Part shown: positions 19,524 to 31,415 of the stretch, in pieces
Layout: each line of letters begins with the position of its first letter
Numbering within the stretch: position 1 is the first letter of the stretch
Assembly (NCBI GenBank): GCA_001179505.1
Contig: CDMY01000113.1
Location: forward strand, 124,881 to 188,880
Length of the DNA: 64,000 bases
From: Vitrella brassicaformis
Lineage: Eukaryota > Sar > Vitrellaceae
Direction of reading: 5' to 3'
The notes under the pieces: generated by a model
Database searches by the model: none
Seen by the model: only the letters and a program-made list of their open reading frames with translations
What the model was told of the DNA's origin: nothing
Program-made: the position numbers and the translations under genes

Positions 19524-22500
19524 TTACCCGCCCAGCAGCTGCTCATATCTCTGGAAGCCTCCCGATCGCACCGTGTCAGTGCCCTTGAACGCACTCATTT
19601 TGCTGCTGATCCTGCTGCCGTGCCGAGAGCCCGACCGCCGGCCGCGCGATGCCTTGGATGCACGAGACGCACCGCTGCTGCCCTGCACGCAACAGACACA
19701 CATGAACACACAACATCGACCACCACGTAGACCGTTCACCGACCTGCGAGGCTGGTCTCTTCTCGTATCTGCTGCCAGGACTTGAGAGCCGCTCAGTGAC
19801 GCTGCCGCCCAGTGTGCGGCTGGTCTTGATGGCCAGCTTCTCGTGCAAAGGCAGGTCTATTCCTGCAGGCGGGGCGTCACGAATCTTGGCCAGGTCGATT
19901 TTCGGAAACTGGAACTGAACCTCCGTCACCCCAGCAGTGGGGGAGAGCTCCTCTGCGAAGACACCAAACGTACCGGGACATACATGTGCTGGCAAGGAGA
20001 CATGTACTTTGTGTCTCTCTTTCACCTGGCCGTATGAGTTCATGTTGCAGCCGGCTCCTGGGGCTTGTGAAACCGACCTCTGGCGCACCGTGGTCGGCGA
20101 ATGCTGGCTTTGAGCCTGACGGTGTGATGTTCTTGAAGCTGATCGACGGGCGCATGTTGAATCCTGAGGAACGTGCAAGTCGACAAACTCTGTCTTTTGC
20201 TGCGCAAAGCCTACCTGGTGTCTTCCTGAGGTATCTGAGTGTCCCGTCCAACTCATCGGCAATCTCATCAATCGAAGTCACCGGCAGACCCCTACATTCA
20301 CGCGTCAAGACAGACGGAATATTCCCATGTCTTTGGAGACCGAGGGGCTTACCTGTGTCCTTTCTGGTCCTCCTCGGTCACTGACATCAGACAGAAAGCG
20401 AAACCGTGTCTCCCTTGCGGTGTGTCTTCTCCCGGCGCTTACACAGTGCATGCTTGGACCGTCTTGCCTCCTTTTCCACGTCCATTGCGGCCGACGTGAG
20501 GGCGAGGGCACCGCCAGCTCCCACCAGACGGCCTGTGGGAAAACCAGAGGTCGTTGTCGCTGCCATTTTTCTGTCTCATCACACACCAGGAGTTTTCCGG
20601 GGACCAATGGAGAAGGAGCTGTAGGTAGGCTTCACATCGGAGTAAAACGTCTGTACACCAAACCCATACAAATCTACCTGCCTGTCTGGGTCTGCGCGTC
20701 TCGCCTTCCCCTCTCACCGTCGCCTTCTTGTTGACGATCGCATCAAATAGCCGCGGCCCATTCTTCATGTTCGCATGCTCAATGAGGTCTGACGTCCATC
20801 TCTTCCGCGCCCTCTTGGGGGCCGCCTTGCTGCTCTTGAGTTTCATGTGCACCTCGTGAGGCTCCAGACGCGACGGTCTCTTGCCGGCTGCAGGGCTCTC
20901 ATCCCCCCCTGCCAGCGGCTCGATCGGCGCGCCTTCGATGGCCAGCTGGAAGGGCTGTGGCTTGAAGAGGGGGGAGGGAGGGGAAGGCTCCTCGGCTGCT
21001 GCAGGAGGCGCAGGCTCTTCCTGTAGAGGTGGCTTGGGGGATGAGGCCGGACGCCACCATGGGTTTTGTGATGTAGTGAAGCCGGGGATCTCTCTCGCCT
21101 GAGGCCTGAAGTGGGCCTCGTTGTAGGCTAGCTGCTCGCACTTCTGCTGCTCCTGAAACGCAGCGAGTAGACGAAGTGTGTGAACGTTGCTGTCTGTTGG
21201 TGTCTCACTTTAAGCTTGCTCCTGGTCTTCTCTTTGGGTGGCGGTGGGGAGTATCCCAGCGCCTGCTTTACTCCGCCTCCTGCGGGAATAAGTTCCAGTG
21301 CTGCCTCGTGAGCCCTTGTCGCCTCTGCACAGACACAGGCGATCGATCGCATGCGACTGCCGGTGCGTGTTGCACCTTCGATCTGTCTCCTCATTTGCGT
21401 GCGTCGCTCCTCCAGGCATTCGGTGCGCGTGCGCCCAGCGGCAGGGATAGTGGATGCTGCAGCAGCGGCAGCAAAGATGCAGGCGGGAACGTGAAGGTCA
21501 CCATTGAGCTCTTGATATCTCCCACTGTCTCACTTGTGCATTCGAGGCGTTCCTTCTCAGCCTCCCTCTGAGGGTCAAGTGGGGCCGGCAGCTGCGAGAG
21601 ACCTGACAGGAGGAGAAGAAGGATATGGACACACGTGCCCACCAGTGGTTGAAGACTTTTCTCTCTATCTGACCGAATCTGGGTCGGAACGATAGCTTCT
21701 CAGCGTTGAGGCGCTGACGAGGATTGACACCCCTGATGGACAGCAAAGATGAACATTAAACTCGCAAAGCTGAAGATCAACTCACGTTGGCTCCTGTTTG
21801 AGATCGGACTGCTGTGCCGGCGGCTGCGGGACGAGGGGAGGGTGCTCCTGCTCCCACTTGATTGCTCGTGCCTCAGCTGTCTGCTGCATCTCGGCCTGCA
21901 CACACCCATATGCACACCCACACAGACACCAAGACTCCCAAGGACAAAATGAACAGGCACCTTTCGCTGGCGAATGAGGTCGCCCCTGGTCGCATGGCGA
22001 GGAGTCTTCTCGGACAGCGGATGGGGCGGGAAAGAGGCTAAAGGGGAACAAGGGAAACACCCGCCCGCACCTTCTTCATTCAGCTTGCATAGTTGTCCGA
22101 CCTCACCGAGTGGGTCGGTGTCTTTGCCGTCGGGGAGCTCGCCTAAGGATTGCACCACGCCCTGCCGCTGGAACACAGGGTAGGGCCGCGAACTGCCCAT
22201 CTTGTCCCATCCGAACTGATACTTGGACAGCCAACCCTGCACACAAGTGAGAGCCATGAATCTCACATGTAGGGCATGAGAGAGCGATACAGGCCCTAAA
22301 ACCTACGTCATTGAGAGCCTGTTTGCAGGTCTGCATCTCCTGCTCGTTAAGCACGCCATCTCTGTCGGCGTCAAAGCACTTTGCAATGAAGAAATCCTTG
22401 CCGGACACCCCGCCATCGCGGTCTGCAGCACATCCGACAGATCATAATGTCCTTTTTTTCCCTCCTGCTTTTCCATCCATACCTATGTCAAACGAAGGGT

Positions 22501-22672
22501 GGGGAATCGTCTCGGCTCGTCTTTTCTCTAGCAGCTGCGTCCTCGTTGCAATGGCAGGCTGCCTCGTCCATTCCTCCTTCGGCTTCTCGCTGAGCACTGC
22601 CCCCTTGTCCTTGAGCGGCACACGGGCGTGCGTGTGGCCATAAATGGTGTAGTTGGGCACCAGCACCTTCAT
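19524..22672 (-). CDS. EF-hand protein with long disordered C-terminal region
   Basis: Minus strand; about a dozen exons from ATG 22672 (MKVLVPNYTIYGHTHARVPLK) to the stop at 19524 (FQRYEQLLGG). Exon 1 joins exon 2 in phase to give FDIDRDGGVSGKDFF, then FDADRDGVLNEQEM: two adjacent Ca-binding loops with the DxDxDG pattern. Next comes WLSKYQFGWDKMG, typical of EF-hand proteins in protists and plants. Later exons encode charged helices (AEMQQTAEARAIKWEQEH, IERKVFNHW), a large Pro-rich exon (about 20740-21155) with KSSKAAPKRARKRW, and a Ser/Arg tail. It probably senses Ca2+, perhaps on the cytoskeleton or flagellum; that is inference. It starts 208 bp from the divergent gene at 22881. Central exons near 20400-20600 are the least certain. 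Confidence 0.6.
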
Positions 22673-22880
22673 CGAAAAGAAAAAGGGGAAGGGAGAAGAA
22701 GACTGGGGGCGAGCTCGCCAGCCCCCGGGGCGAGCCTTGACTCAGAAAGGGCTTGAGGGAGGCCACAATCGGCGTTTTGTGGTGGGCAGAGGCGCGGACG
22801 CGATAGGCGAACCGAAACACGAGCTGAATTCGCGAGAACCAAGTGACTGCCGCCTCCGGACTCGACACGCAGCGTCATCC

Positions 22881-25134
22881 ATGGGGGGTGTGTGTTCAAG
22901 GAACGAGGCCGCAAGCAGGGCTCTTTGGCGTTCCCTCTCTTGCCACGCCTGCGTGTCGCTTATCGTCGACCCCAACGTCATCGACGATGCGGCATTCGCC
23001 TCCAGCCGGCACGAGGAGGGCGCCTACGAGTATGAAATCAACGAAGAGGAACAGCTTGAGGGGCGGGGGGACACCGACCAGAACAGGGATAGGCGGCTGA
23101 AGAGCCAGGCCTCGCTGCGTCAAAGGAGGGACGAGGCCACCCCCAGGTGCTTCATCTTCGCGGCTGCCTTTGAGCAAATCAAGTTCTGCCTCGTTGCTGA
23201 ATTCACGTGAGTTGAGGGGCGAGGGGAAGAGGGGAAGAGGGAAATGCGTCCGTGACTTGGCACGCCATTCGTGTGTTTTTGTGTGTTGCTGTGTGCAGCC
23301 ACTCGCGCTACCGTGCGATCGAGATTCGCGAGTATGAGACCTCGCAGGGCCGCGGACACATCGTCATCCTTTACGTGAGGGCAGACGTGACAATCCCCTA
23401 GGCACGCATTAGGGGTGTGTGTTTCAACGGGCGTGGCGTGTCTGTGTGTTTGTGCAGCCCACCCTTCCCTCAAGCAAGCCTCCCACGCTCTCCCACTGGT
23501 CGACTTCCTCATCGCTCAGTGACCCCAGCCCCAACACATCACCCGTCGCGGCACCCTTCACACTGCCCCTCGTGTACAAGTCTGAAGGCTTCGACATGCA
23601 GGACCTAATCGTGGACTGGTCAGACGCACCCGTCACCCCCGTGGACAAGGCCATGCGCATCCGGTGGGACTACACGCCGCCACTCGGTATCTCGTTTTCC
23701 TTCTCGATGCGCCTCGACAAGAACGTTGGGGACAGCGACGTCGACGACCGCAAGTCGGTGCTGACCTCCGTCAGCCACACGGATAGCAAGGGAGCCGGCC
23801 TGCTGCTGGGCGACGGCGACTTGATCGAGTTGGTGGTCAATGAGAGCCATCCCGTCACTCTGGGCGACATGGTCAACCCGTTTGGTGGCCTGACGAGCGA
23901 GCTGGGTGACAAGGAGTCGGACGGGGGCGCGAGGGCGGGTTTCCCACTCTACTTCTGGGGCCGTGCCCGGCTGGTGAGTGAGCGTGCCAAGGAGGTGTCG
24001 GTGAGTGTGGGCGGCCGGCGGTGCCAGGTGCAATGCTACGATCGCTTGGTGGATAACGAGTGGAGCCTCAAGGTGGGCTACTCCCTCAGCCCACTGCTGC
24101 ACCGATGGACGCCACAACATGAAGGTGAGGAGGGCGGATGGAACGGACAAAAAGATATGCACCGAAAGCGCTCTCCCTTGTGTGCATGTCAGGAATGATG
24201 AAGCAGCGAAGTGAGGTTTTGTACCGCTACAACGACCTGTTTGAGCTGGAGCGCGTCGAGGCCCTCGACCCGTCCCCTCTCTCGCCCCCACACAGCCGCA
24301 CGTACATCCACTTCGGCCCGCCATTCCCTGACCTCTTCCGTCTCAAGATCGGCACCGCGGTCAAGGGCAGGGCGGCTTTCGGCGTGGAGTTCTTCTCGAT
24401 GCCAGCCAACTTCACCCACAGGTGTCCCCCGCACCCCATGCTGTCCATCCCCCTCTCGCCCGGCATCCCCATCACATACGACTGCAATGAGAATGACGTT
24501 ATTGACGAAGACGACGACGGCATGAGCGGGCCGGAGGGCGCGGCGGGGTTCTTCCCGCCATCGCCCAGCCAGACCAACCATGCGGGCGGCGACGTGGGCG
24601 GCGGCCTGCCCCTCTCGCCAGCCTCGTCGCTCGTCAAGACTGCGCAGAAGAGGGCGGACGTCCAATCCTGCCTGGACCACGCCTACGCCGTGGACAACCT
24701 GCTGCAGTGCACCACGACCACCATGCGGGAGCAGGAGGCCGAGGCCAAGGGGGACGTCTGCGGAGGGGGCGACGCACTGCTCACGCGTTACCACATGAAC
24801 GGTCGGTGTAGCCCAGAACACAAGAGAGGAATGGGGAAACCGCTGACGCGAAATTGATCCGTCTGTGTGACGCCCGTGTGCAGGTATGGACATCTCGGGT
24901 GTCATGGCGGCGAGGTACTCGGTGGTGCGTGTGAGCGAGGGTCGTGTGGAGGTGGAGCTGCGGCCCCTCAAGACGTTCCAGGTGGAGCACAAGTACGACA
25001 GCAAGGGCAACAGGCGGCAGTGGGTCAACCAGTGGGTGTGGAAGTGCGCCATCACCGCTCTCAGCGGCTCCCACTCGCCCTCCCAGGGGTCTCGCCTGTA
25101 CGTCAACGGCCACTGGGAGAGAGAGGTGCTCTGA
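22881..25134 (+). CDS. Unknown protein with probable N-myristoylation signal
   Basis: Five or six exons: 22881 to about 23208, about 23300-23370, about 23460-24124, 24193-24801 and 24885-25134, joined by GT-AG introns. The N-terminus MGGVCS fits the N-myristoylation consensus (Gly2, Ser6), with Cys5 available for palmitoylation, so the protein probably sits on a membrane. The folded parts look beta-rich, for example PLGISFSFSMRLD, FPLYFWGRARLV and RTYIHFGPPFPDLFRLKIG. An acidic linker (DCNENDVIDEDDDG) and a Gly/Pro-rich spacer separate the halves, and the C-terminus is WVNQWVWKCAITALSG. I do not recognise the family. It is divergent from the EF-hand gene and may be co-expressed with it. Confidence 0.6.
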
Positions 25135-25820
25135 CCGATAGGATAGGTCGTCGCATTACGTCACGTCATGTCACGTCACGCGTCCAGCCGCTCTGTCTTC
25201 TCTCGTCTGCCTGTCTGTCTGTCTGTCTGTCTGTCTATCGGTCTGCGCAAAGTATGCTGTTGATGTGTCAGCATGTGTGGCCGGTTTTGCTCGTCTCTCT
25301 CTGTGTCCGTGCGTACGTCCGTGCCTGTCTGTCTGTCTGCCTGCCCGTCTGCCTGTTGTGTGTGGCTGAAAGGTGGTTGCTTGCGGTTCTCGGGAAAAGC
25401 CCCGGGCCGCACATTTGAGCGAGTTTCGTTTCTGCGTGTGCATGGCGTGGCGTGGCTGCTGATCGTATGTCTTGGGTAAGAATTGACTGGCTGGATGCAT
25501 GGGGGAACGAGACACTGAATGAATTGCAGTGGTCTGTCCATGTACCCTGTTGTGTGTCCCATCACCGCAAGCCTGGCCATATCCGGATTCCATGAGGGAA
25601 CGAGGCGCTGAATGGATTGCAGTGGCTGTCTGGCTAATCGCAACAAACAGCCTGGCCAACCTGGCCGATCTGCCGTTAACGCATCGGCACAGCGTACAAG
25701 TGGAGGAGTCTTTTTGTCGGTCGCTTTCTGCGAGCATCGCATTCGCTAATTAGAGGCTTGTCGCGGCCAAAAGGCAGGAAGGTGCATCGCTCTGTATTTG
25801 TCGTGTCGCATCAGCGAACC
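25135..25820. other. Gene-free interval with a short tandem duplication
   Basis: Holds TCTG-repeats (25205-25235) and an imperfect duplication of roughly 90 bp: GGGAACGAGACACTGAATGA at 25502 recurs as GGGAACGAGGCGCTGAATGG near 25594, each followed by ATTGCAGTGG and later by GCCTGGCCA. No supported exon. Confidence 0.6.
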
Positions 25821-27736
25821 ATGGCGGTCCTCCTCACGACCATGGTCGCCGCCCTGGCTGTCCTCTCGGCTGCAGCAGCGTCGCCCTTGCGGCGCCTCGC
25901 ACCGTCAGAGGAGGTGTGCAAGAAGACAAACAAACAGCAGGTGGGAACGACGACCGACTCACTCTTGATGTGACCAGAAGAAGAGGCCTGCCTCTGCTGC
26001 TGCCATCGTTTGTGTGTCAGTCTTTGGCCCTCCAGATGGGCTGTTTGACAGCAGCGTCGTATGAAGACACTACAGCCGAGGACTACGCACAAGTAAGCCG
26101 AAGGCAGGAAGCTCTCCCCGTCTCTGGAACTCGCCACACCCCTCTTGCCGATCCGTCGCTTGGCAGGAGTGGCACCTGGCTCTCCCAATCGTGTCCAAGG
26201 GCGATGCGGCCATTGTATGGGTGAAGCCCTCGCCCAAGCCATCCCGTGCACCCACCCCCGAGCCCCCCTACTCCCGCATGTACCCGAAGGGCCGTCTGGT
26301 GGACGCATTCTTCCAGTCCCCGGACGAGTTTGAAGCACCAGAATCGCGGGGCTGGGACGCCTTGAGGATTGAGCTCGACGACGAGACGTGGGACGAAGCG
26401 GAGTGTGCCATCTCATTCGTGGTGGGTGGACAGACAGGGGAGAGAGTGGATGTCTAGGTGCTCTGATTAGCACGGGTTGATGGGCGTGTCTGCACACAGG
26501 GGAGCAACGACCATCAGGACCTGTTCAACTCGTATCACATTGAGCCATACGAGCCCGTCACAGACCCACAAGGCAACACGTAAGCAAAGCGGATCCGATT
26601 GTCGGCATCCATCCATCCATCCATCCATTCTCGTGCGCTGTCGTGCAGATACGAGGTGCACGCGGGCTTTTACGAAGAAGCCATGGTACGTGAACGTTCG
26701 GTGTCAGGCCCGGCATGGGCATCGCCATGAATGGATATTTCTCCATCATCATGTATGCAGTCGTTGATGGAGAGCCCCGAATGGGAGGTCTGGGACGTCA
26801 TGCGGAACAGCAGTGTTTGCTCTATGGGCATCTACTTCACGGGCTTCTCACTCGGGGGTGCGCTGGCGTCGCTCTTTCACCTGCAGCAATACGGACCCTG
26901 GAGCGATAAGGCCACAGTAAGGACGGAGGGCGGAACACCACAACCAATACCCCACGCACATGCTCGACCGCGTGTGTCTGTCCGTGTCAGCTCATCACCT
27001 TCGGCGCTCCACCTGTCGTCACCCACCGATCCTTCCCTCCTGAGCACACTGACCAAGATGAATCGCCCCCTTGTCACAGCAATGGCGTGCACTTCCAGTA
27101 TTCCTCCTTCTGGGCGGGCAGCGACCCCGTCCCCCGGCTGTTCTCGTCCTCCCTGCGGCACTTGGAGAGAATCGTCGACCTAGAGAGAGGCGTCACCAAT
27201 CGGGCCAACTATGAGACAGCAGGGGGCGACATGTGCGCAAGGCGGCTGGCGGCCGAAGGCCTCCCCTCTTCGTCTGCCAGCGATGACCGGAGATCCCTCC
27301 TGCTGCTTCAAGGCATCTGGAATCCTTGGCAGGTGTGCGGCACGGCTGAGAAAGATTGATGGCTGTGCATGCTGTCTGTCCGTCTATCTGTGTGTGTTAC
27401 CGGTTTCTCTGTCAGCACTACCTCCGGAACTACGTGACGATGTTCGCGGAGCTGCAGAGGGTGGTGCCGAGCCCCGTGACTGATAGCAACGAGAGCCAGG
27501 AGACGTGCAGCTACGATACCCGTGGCACGTGCTTCCTGCTGCCCTGCTGGGGCTATGGCAGCAACGTGTCATGCCAAAGGGGCAGGTGTCTCTGTCGAGA
27601 CAATTTTTGTTTCAGCGGCGGGCAGTGCCGCCCTGCAGCACCGGTGGCGCAGGAGGCGGCAGAGAAGGGGAGGCTGAGCGCTGAGGCTCTTCTGAGCGTG
27701 CCTGCACCCGTCCTGCCACTGGTAAGGGACGTGTAG
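25821..27736 (+). CDS. Secreted class-3 (fungal-type) lipase with Cys-rich tail
   Basis: Eight exons run from ATG 25821 to the stop at 27736. The first 20 residues (MAVLLTTMVAALAVLSAAAA) are a signal peptide, so the enzyme is secreted or vacuolar. The lipase_3 core follows: FYEEAM before the nucleophile elbow GFSLGGALA (GxSxG, catalytic Ser), then LITFGAPPV, then the loop SDPVPRLFS, which matches the family's catalytic Asp site. The His is likely the one in QHYLRNY after the next intron. Family members hydrolyse triacylglycerols or other acyl esters. The tail adds about eight Cys (CSYDTRGTCFLLPCWGYG, then CQRGRCLCRDNFC), an EGF-like or other disulfide module not usual in simple lipases. Substrate not predictable. 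Confidence 0.85.
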
Positions 27737-28224
27737 TGATGTGTATATGGATCCCATGCATGTGTGCATCCACACATACATGCACAGTCAGCCTTACGTG
27801 TTTCGTACTTTTTGTCAAAAGCAAGCCGCGTCGCCCATAAATGTGCTGGCACGTTTCGTGTGTGTGTGTGTACTATGTCACGTGTGTGTATATATGTGTG
27901 TGTAGGCGTGTACCGTACGCATGTGCAATGATGGCACTCGATGGGCTGGCTGTAGTCATGTTTCTCCTCCGGATCCTCCACTCCATTTGTATGTTTGCGT
28001 TGATCCTGACACGACACGCTCATCGGTTGCTTTGGCCTTTAGGGACGTACTACGTGTGTCCATGTTCATGTGCATCGCACCAACGCCGAGCAAGTGCGTG
28101 TGTGGATATGAATTCAACAGACGGCAGTCCACCACATCGTGTGTGCCTCGGTGATTTGCCTCACCCATATAAGTGCATCGTGGTGTACTCATCCCCGCCG
28201 CGGCGAGAATGGCGTCGCGCGAGA
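27737..28224. other. Gene-free interval, TG-rich
   Basis: Alternating TG/TATG tracts (27860-27905) and mixed sequence. It probably includes the promoter of the kinase-like gene; no specific site recognised. Confidence 0.5.
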
Positions 28225-30107
28225 ATGACCTCGCAGCAGCGGTTTCACGCAGATCGAGACTCGCGAAGCTTTCCGTTGAAGAGGGAAAACCAGCTGTGCG
28301 ATATGTCAGCCAAGCTGGTCATCGGCCGCGGACCCAGGGCCCGCACGATCGTGTTTGATAGGGAGCAGGCGGAGCTGGGCAGCGGCGGGACGGCACTCGT
28401 CCTCAAGGGCGTTTTGCCGCGCGAGGACGGCAGCGGTGGGGACGAAGTAGCCTTCAAGATAGCCCGGCTACAGCCCGACGCCGACGACGACGAGTTCGGC
28501 GAGGACAGCGAGTCGGACGACAGCAGCGAGGAGGACCCCGAGGAGGATGATAGAAGGAAGGAGGAGAGCAGAGAGGAGGATCTGAGTCGGAGGAGACCAG
28601 GAATGCGGCAGGAGCTCAAGCGGCAGCAGCATCTGAGAGCGTTCCAGGGGAGGGAGGTGCCGGCCAGGGTGGTGACGGAGAGGGAAGGGCCGAGGAGGTC
28701 ATCGACGCAGCCATGGTGGCGAAGGTGCTGGGCGTGGAGGCTGATCGCATGCGCCAATTCGGCGGCCAGCCTCCGTTCGTCAACCTCTACGCCGCTGAGG
28801 TGGACCCGCAGTCGCCCGCCACCTACACCAACACGAGAGGGGATGCCATCCCGGCCCTGTGCATAGCCATGCCGGTAGTGTCTGGTGAGCTTGCTTCCAC
28901 ACCCCACACAGATGCGCACATGCCCGAGGTCCTCATTTCTCCTTGTGTTTCTGATTGATATGTAGGTGGTGCTGGTGAAGAGCACCGGTTTGTCGAGTTG
29001 GGCGATATGTCGGGCTGGCTGAACAACACGGTGATGCATTCCGACAAGGCGAGGAGGGACAAGGGCAGCATCGACCCGCAGGAGAGAAAGGTGCTGAGGC
29101 GCGTCAGCATGCTGACCAAGGCCCTCCTGTGCACCGCCAAAACCCACAAACTCGCCATGCGCCGCGCTCTCTGCATCGACCACTTTCACAACAACGTCAT
29201 GCTACCCAAGGCTGCCCTTGAGAGCCCCAGCAGTGCCCTGCAGCAGTCCGACACGGCCGCCGGCACAGTGCTGTTGGACCTGGCCAATACCCTCACCCCC
29301 ACCCCTACCCCCTCCCTCCCCTCACCACCACCTGCCTACTTGGGCCCCCACGTCGTCGTGCTGCCCCTGGACAAGGCCGCCCAAGCCGCCCAAGGGCAGT
29401 ATCCCGAGGGCTGCACGCCCTGGCACGTGTCGCCGGAGCTCTGGGTGGCCATGAAGGGGCCGCCGGTCGACGACGAGGCGGACGAGGAGGCCGCGGGAGC
29501 CACCGGCCGCATCAATGCCGGCTTCAACAGAACGCGGCGGCAGCTGAGGGCGGAGGGGCTGCTGGTGGGGGAGCGCAAGTCAGAAGCTCTCATGCTCGGG
29601 GAGCCGACCATCGTCGCCGGCATCGCCAAGGCCATGAGCGTCGTCATGAGGGCGGACTTGAAGGTGAGGACCGCCATCAGGGACGCCAAGGCGCTGGGGG
29701 CAGCTGAGGAGCCTCGTGCGGCCGAGGAGCTGCTGCTGGCCGACTGGGACCACTACACGGCCACCATCATCACCCAAGACGGCCGACCACTCGAGTGCCG
29801 CAAAAACAAGCCCGTGCGCCCCGTGCCCTACGAGGAAGTCCTCACAGCGTGCCCGGGGCTCGAGTGGTTCAGCCAGTGGCAGCAGATCGTGGGACGCGCC
29901 GTGGCCAAGGGGTTGAGAGGCAGACAGAGCGAGCGGGGGACCATCGCAGACTTAGAAGAGCAGCTGGTCCGCGCCCTGCAGCTGCTGGAGCTGGAGCAGG
30001 TCAAGCAGGCCACGGAGAAGGGCACCAGCCTGCAGGTGCCCGTCGCCCTGCCGGCCAGCACAGGCCCTCCCGCCGTCGCCAAGCCCCGCTACTGCTGCTG
30101 CGGGTGA
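28225..30107 (+). CDS. Atypical protein kinase-like protein
   Basis: Kinase landmarks appear in order. ELGSGGTALVLKG is a glycine-rich loop, and EVAFKIARL carries the beta-3 Lys. After an acidic insert come NLYAAEV and ALCIAMPVV, like the hinge region. CIDHFHNNVML is the catalytic loop, with Asp and Asn spaced as in HRDxxxxN but without His-Arg. VLLDLAN stands where DFG is expected. CTPWHVSPELW matches the TPxxxxPE of the activation segment. Exons: from ATG 28225 (alternative 28303), with an intron between about 28886 and 28964, to the stop at 30107. The frame shifts near 28650 without a visible intron, between the acidic insert and AEEVIDAAMVAKV; this may be a one-base error. DLA in place of DFG makes activity uncertain. 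The C-terminus YCCCG could be palmitoylated. Confidence 0.65.
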
Positions 30108-30711
30108 GTCACGTGTGTTGTATGTGTTGTGTATGTATGGCATCCATCCGTCCATCTCACTTCCCTCCATCTGTCTGTCTGTCTGTCTAATCTATGTCAG
30201 TTGCTGCTGAAGATTCAGGCAGTGACACGGCGTCAGGGGAGATTAGCGCCTCCCCGACTCACTTCAAGGATGGGAGAGGGTTCGGTTCTCTTGCAGGGAG
30301 GGACCCGTTCATGTCATGTCGTATGTGTGTGAGTAGCCAGCTGTACAGAGAGACACAGACCACCAGCACATAAATCTTACGTCATTCATGCAATGGTCAT
30401 GTCACTCACCATGAACGAACATCTCAACGAACGAGTCACCAATCAACACATGGATGGACAGACGCAGCAAGGAGATACGGCCGCCTCAGAGACCAACGCA
30501 TCACAGCACGATGCCGGCCGGTCCGCCCGCTCACCGGTCAGGTCGGCAGGTGAACGACAGAGTGTATCTCTCCCTCCCTCCCTCCCTCCTCTATGTCCGT
30601 CTGTTGTGCATCTATGTAATTTGCCCGTCGCCCTTCAACTAGCTATGTACACGCCCGCCGTCCGTTGGCTATCTGCCTCTGTCGCTGTGTGTGTCTTGCT
30701 TGACCTATAGG
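30108..30711. other. Gene-free interval
   Basis: Contains TCTG and CCCT runs (30172-30190, 30572-30592). No supported exon. The donor-like GTGAGT at 30104 could extend the kinase gene, but I find no convincing next exon. Confidence 0.5.
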
Positions 30712-31415
30712 TCAGCGGCGCTTGCCCAAGACAGCATCCCAGGCAGCTAGGATAGGCATCCACTCGTCCAACGAAATACGCGGGCCTTCCTTCTCGCTCC
30801 CCCACTCCTTGCCGCCCTCCCTCCCTGAGGAAGTCAATGGACGGATGGACAGAACACACGACTGAGTGAGTGGGGCGGCGCAAGAGAGTTGTGCGTTCGG
30901 TCCAGCAACACCCTTCATGGCACAGACAGACAGACGGACAGACAGACAGCGATGGATGTGCGAAGGTGGCATCTGTCCAGTGCAGTGTACCTGCTGCTGT
31001 CCGCTGTCATGGGTCATCGGAACGGCTATTTGAGGCACGCCAAACAACTGCATCTGAACACACATACACGACTCATACACACACAAAATGAATGCGACTT
31101 ACCTCGTGAAAGACGTGAGTGATTCTCTCCCAACCTTACCTGTCCAGGCGGCAATGGGTAGAGAGCGGTATCGCCGGGTGCTGCCGGTGCAGCAGGCACC
31201 CACCCATCGCTAAAAGGACCATCACCACCGCTTTCCGCTGTCTGCCAGCCGCTTGCCGACGCACCCATACCTCTACTGCTCACGGCATGGCCAACAGCAA
31301 ACGCGAGGCAACGCCAACTCTCCAGAGCCCTCGGTGAAATCTTGCGAGCGCTGGGCGAAGGCGATCCATCCCTGAACAAGGGACAGCATTCTCGATATGG
31401 CTTCGGATGCTGCAT
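30712..31415 (-). CDS. Possible minus-strand gene, weak
   Basis: The open segment 31415 to about 31140 ends PPGQ before a GTAAGG donor and joins in phase 0 to a short exon (LFGVPQIAVPMTHDSGQQQ). A further segment, EKEGPRISLDEWMPILAAWDAVLGKRR-stop (to 30712), looks coding but does not join in phase. The putative start overlaps the start of the plus-strand methyltransferase gene, so a later Met is likelier. No family recognised. Confidence 0.25.
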
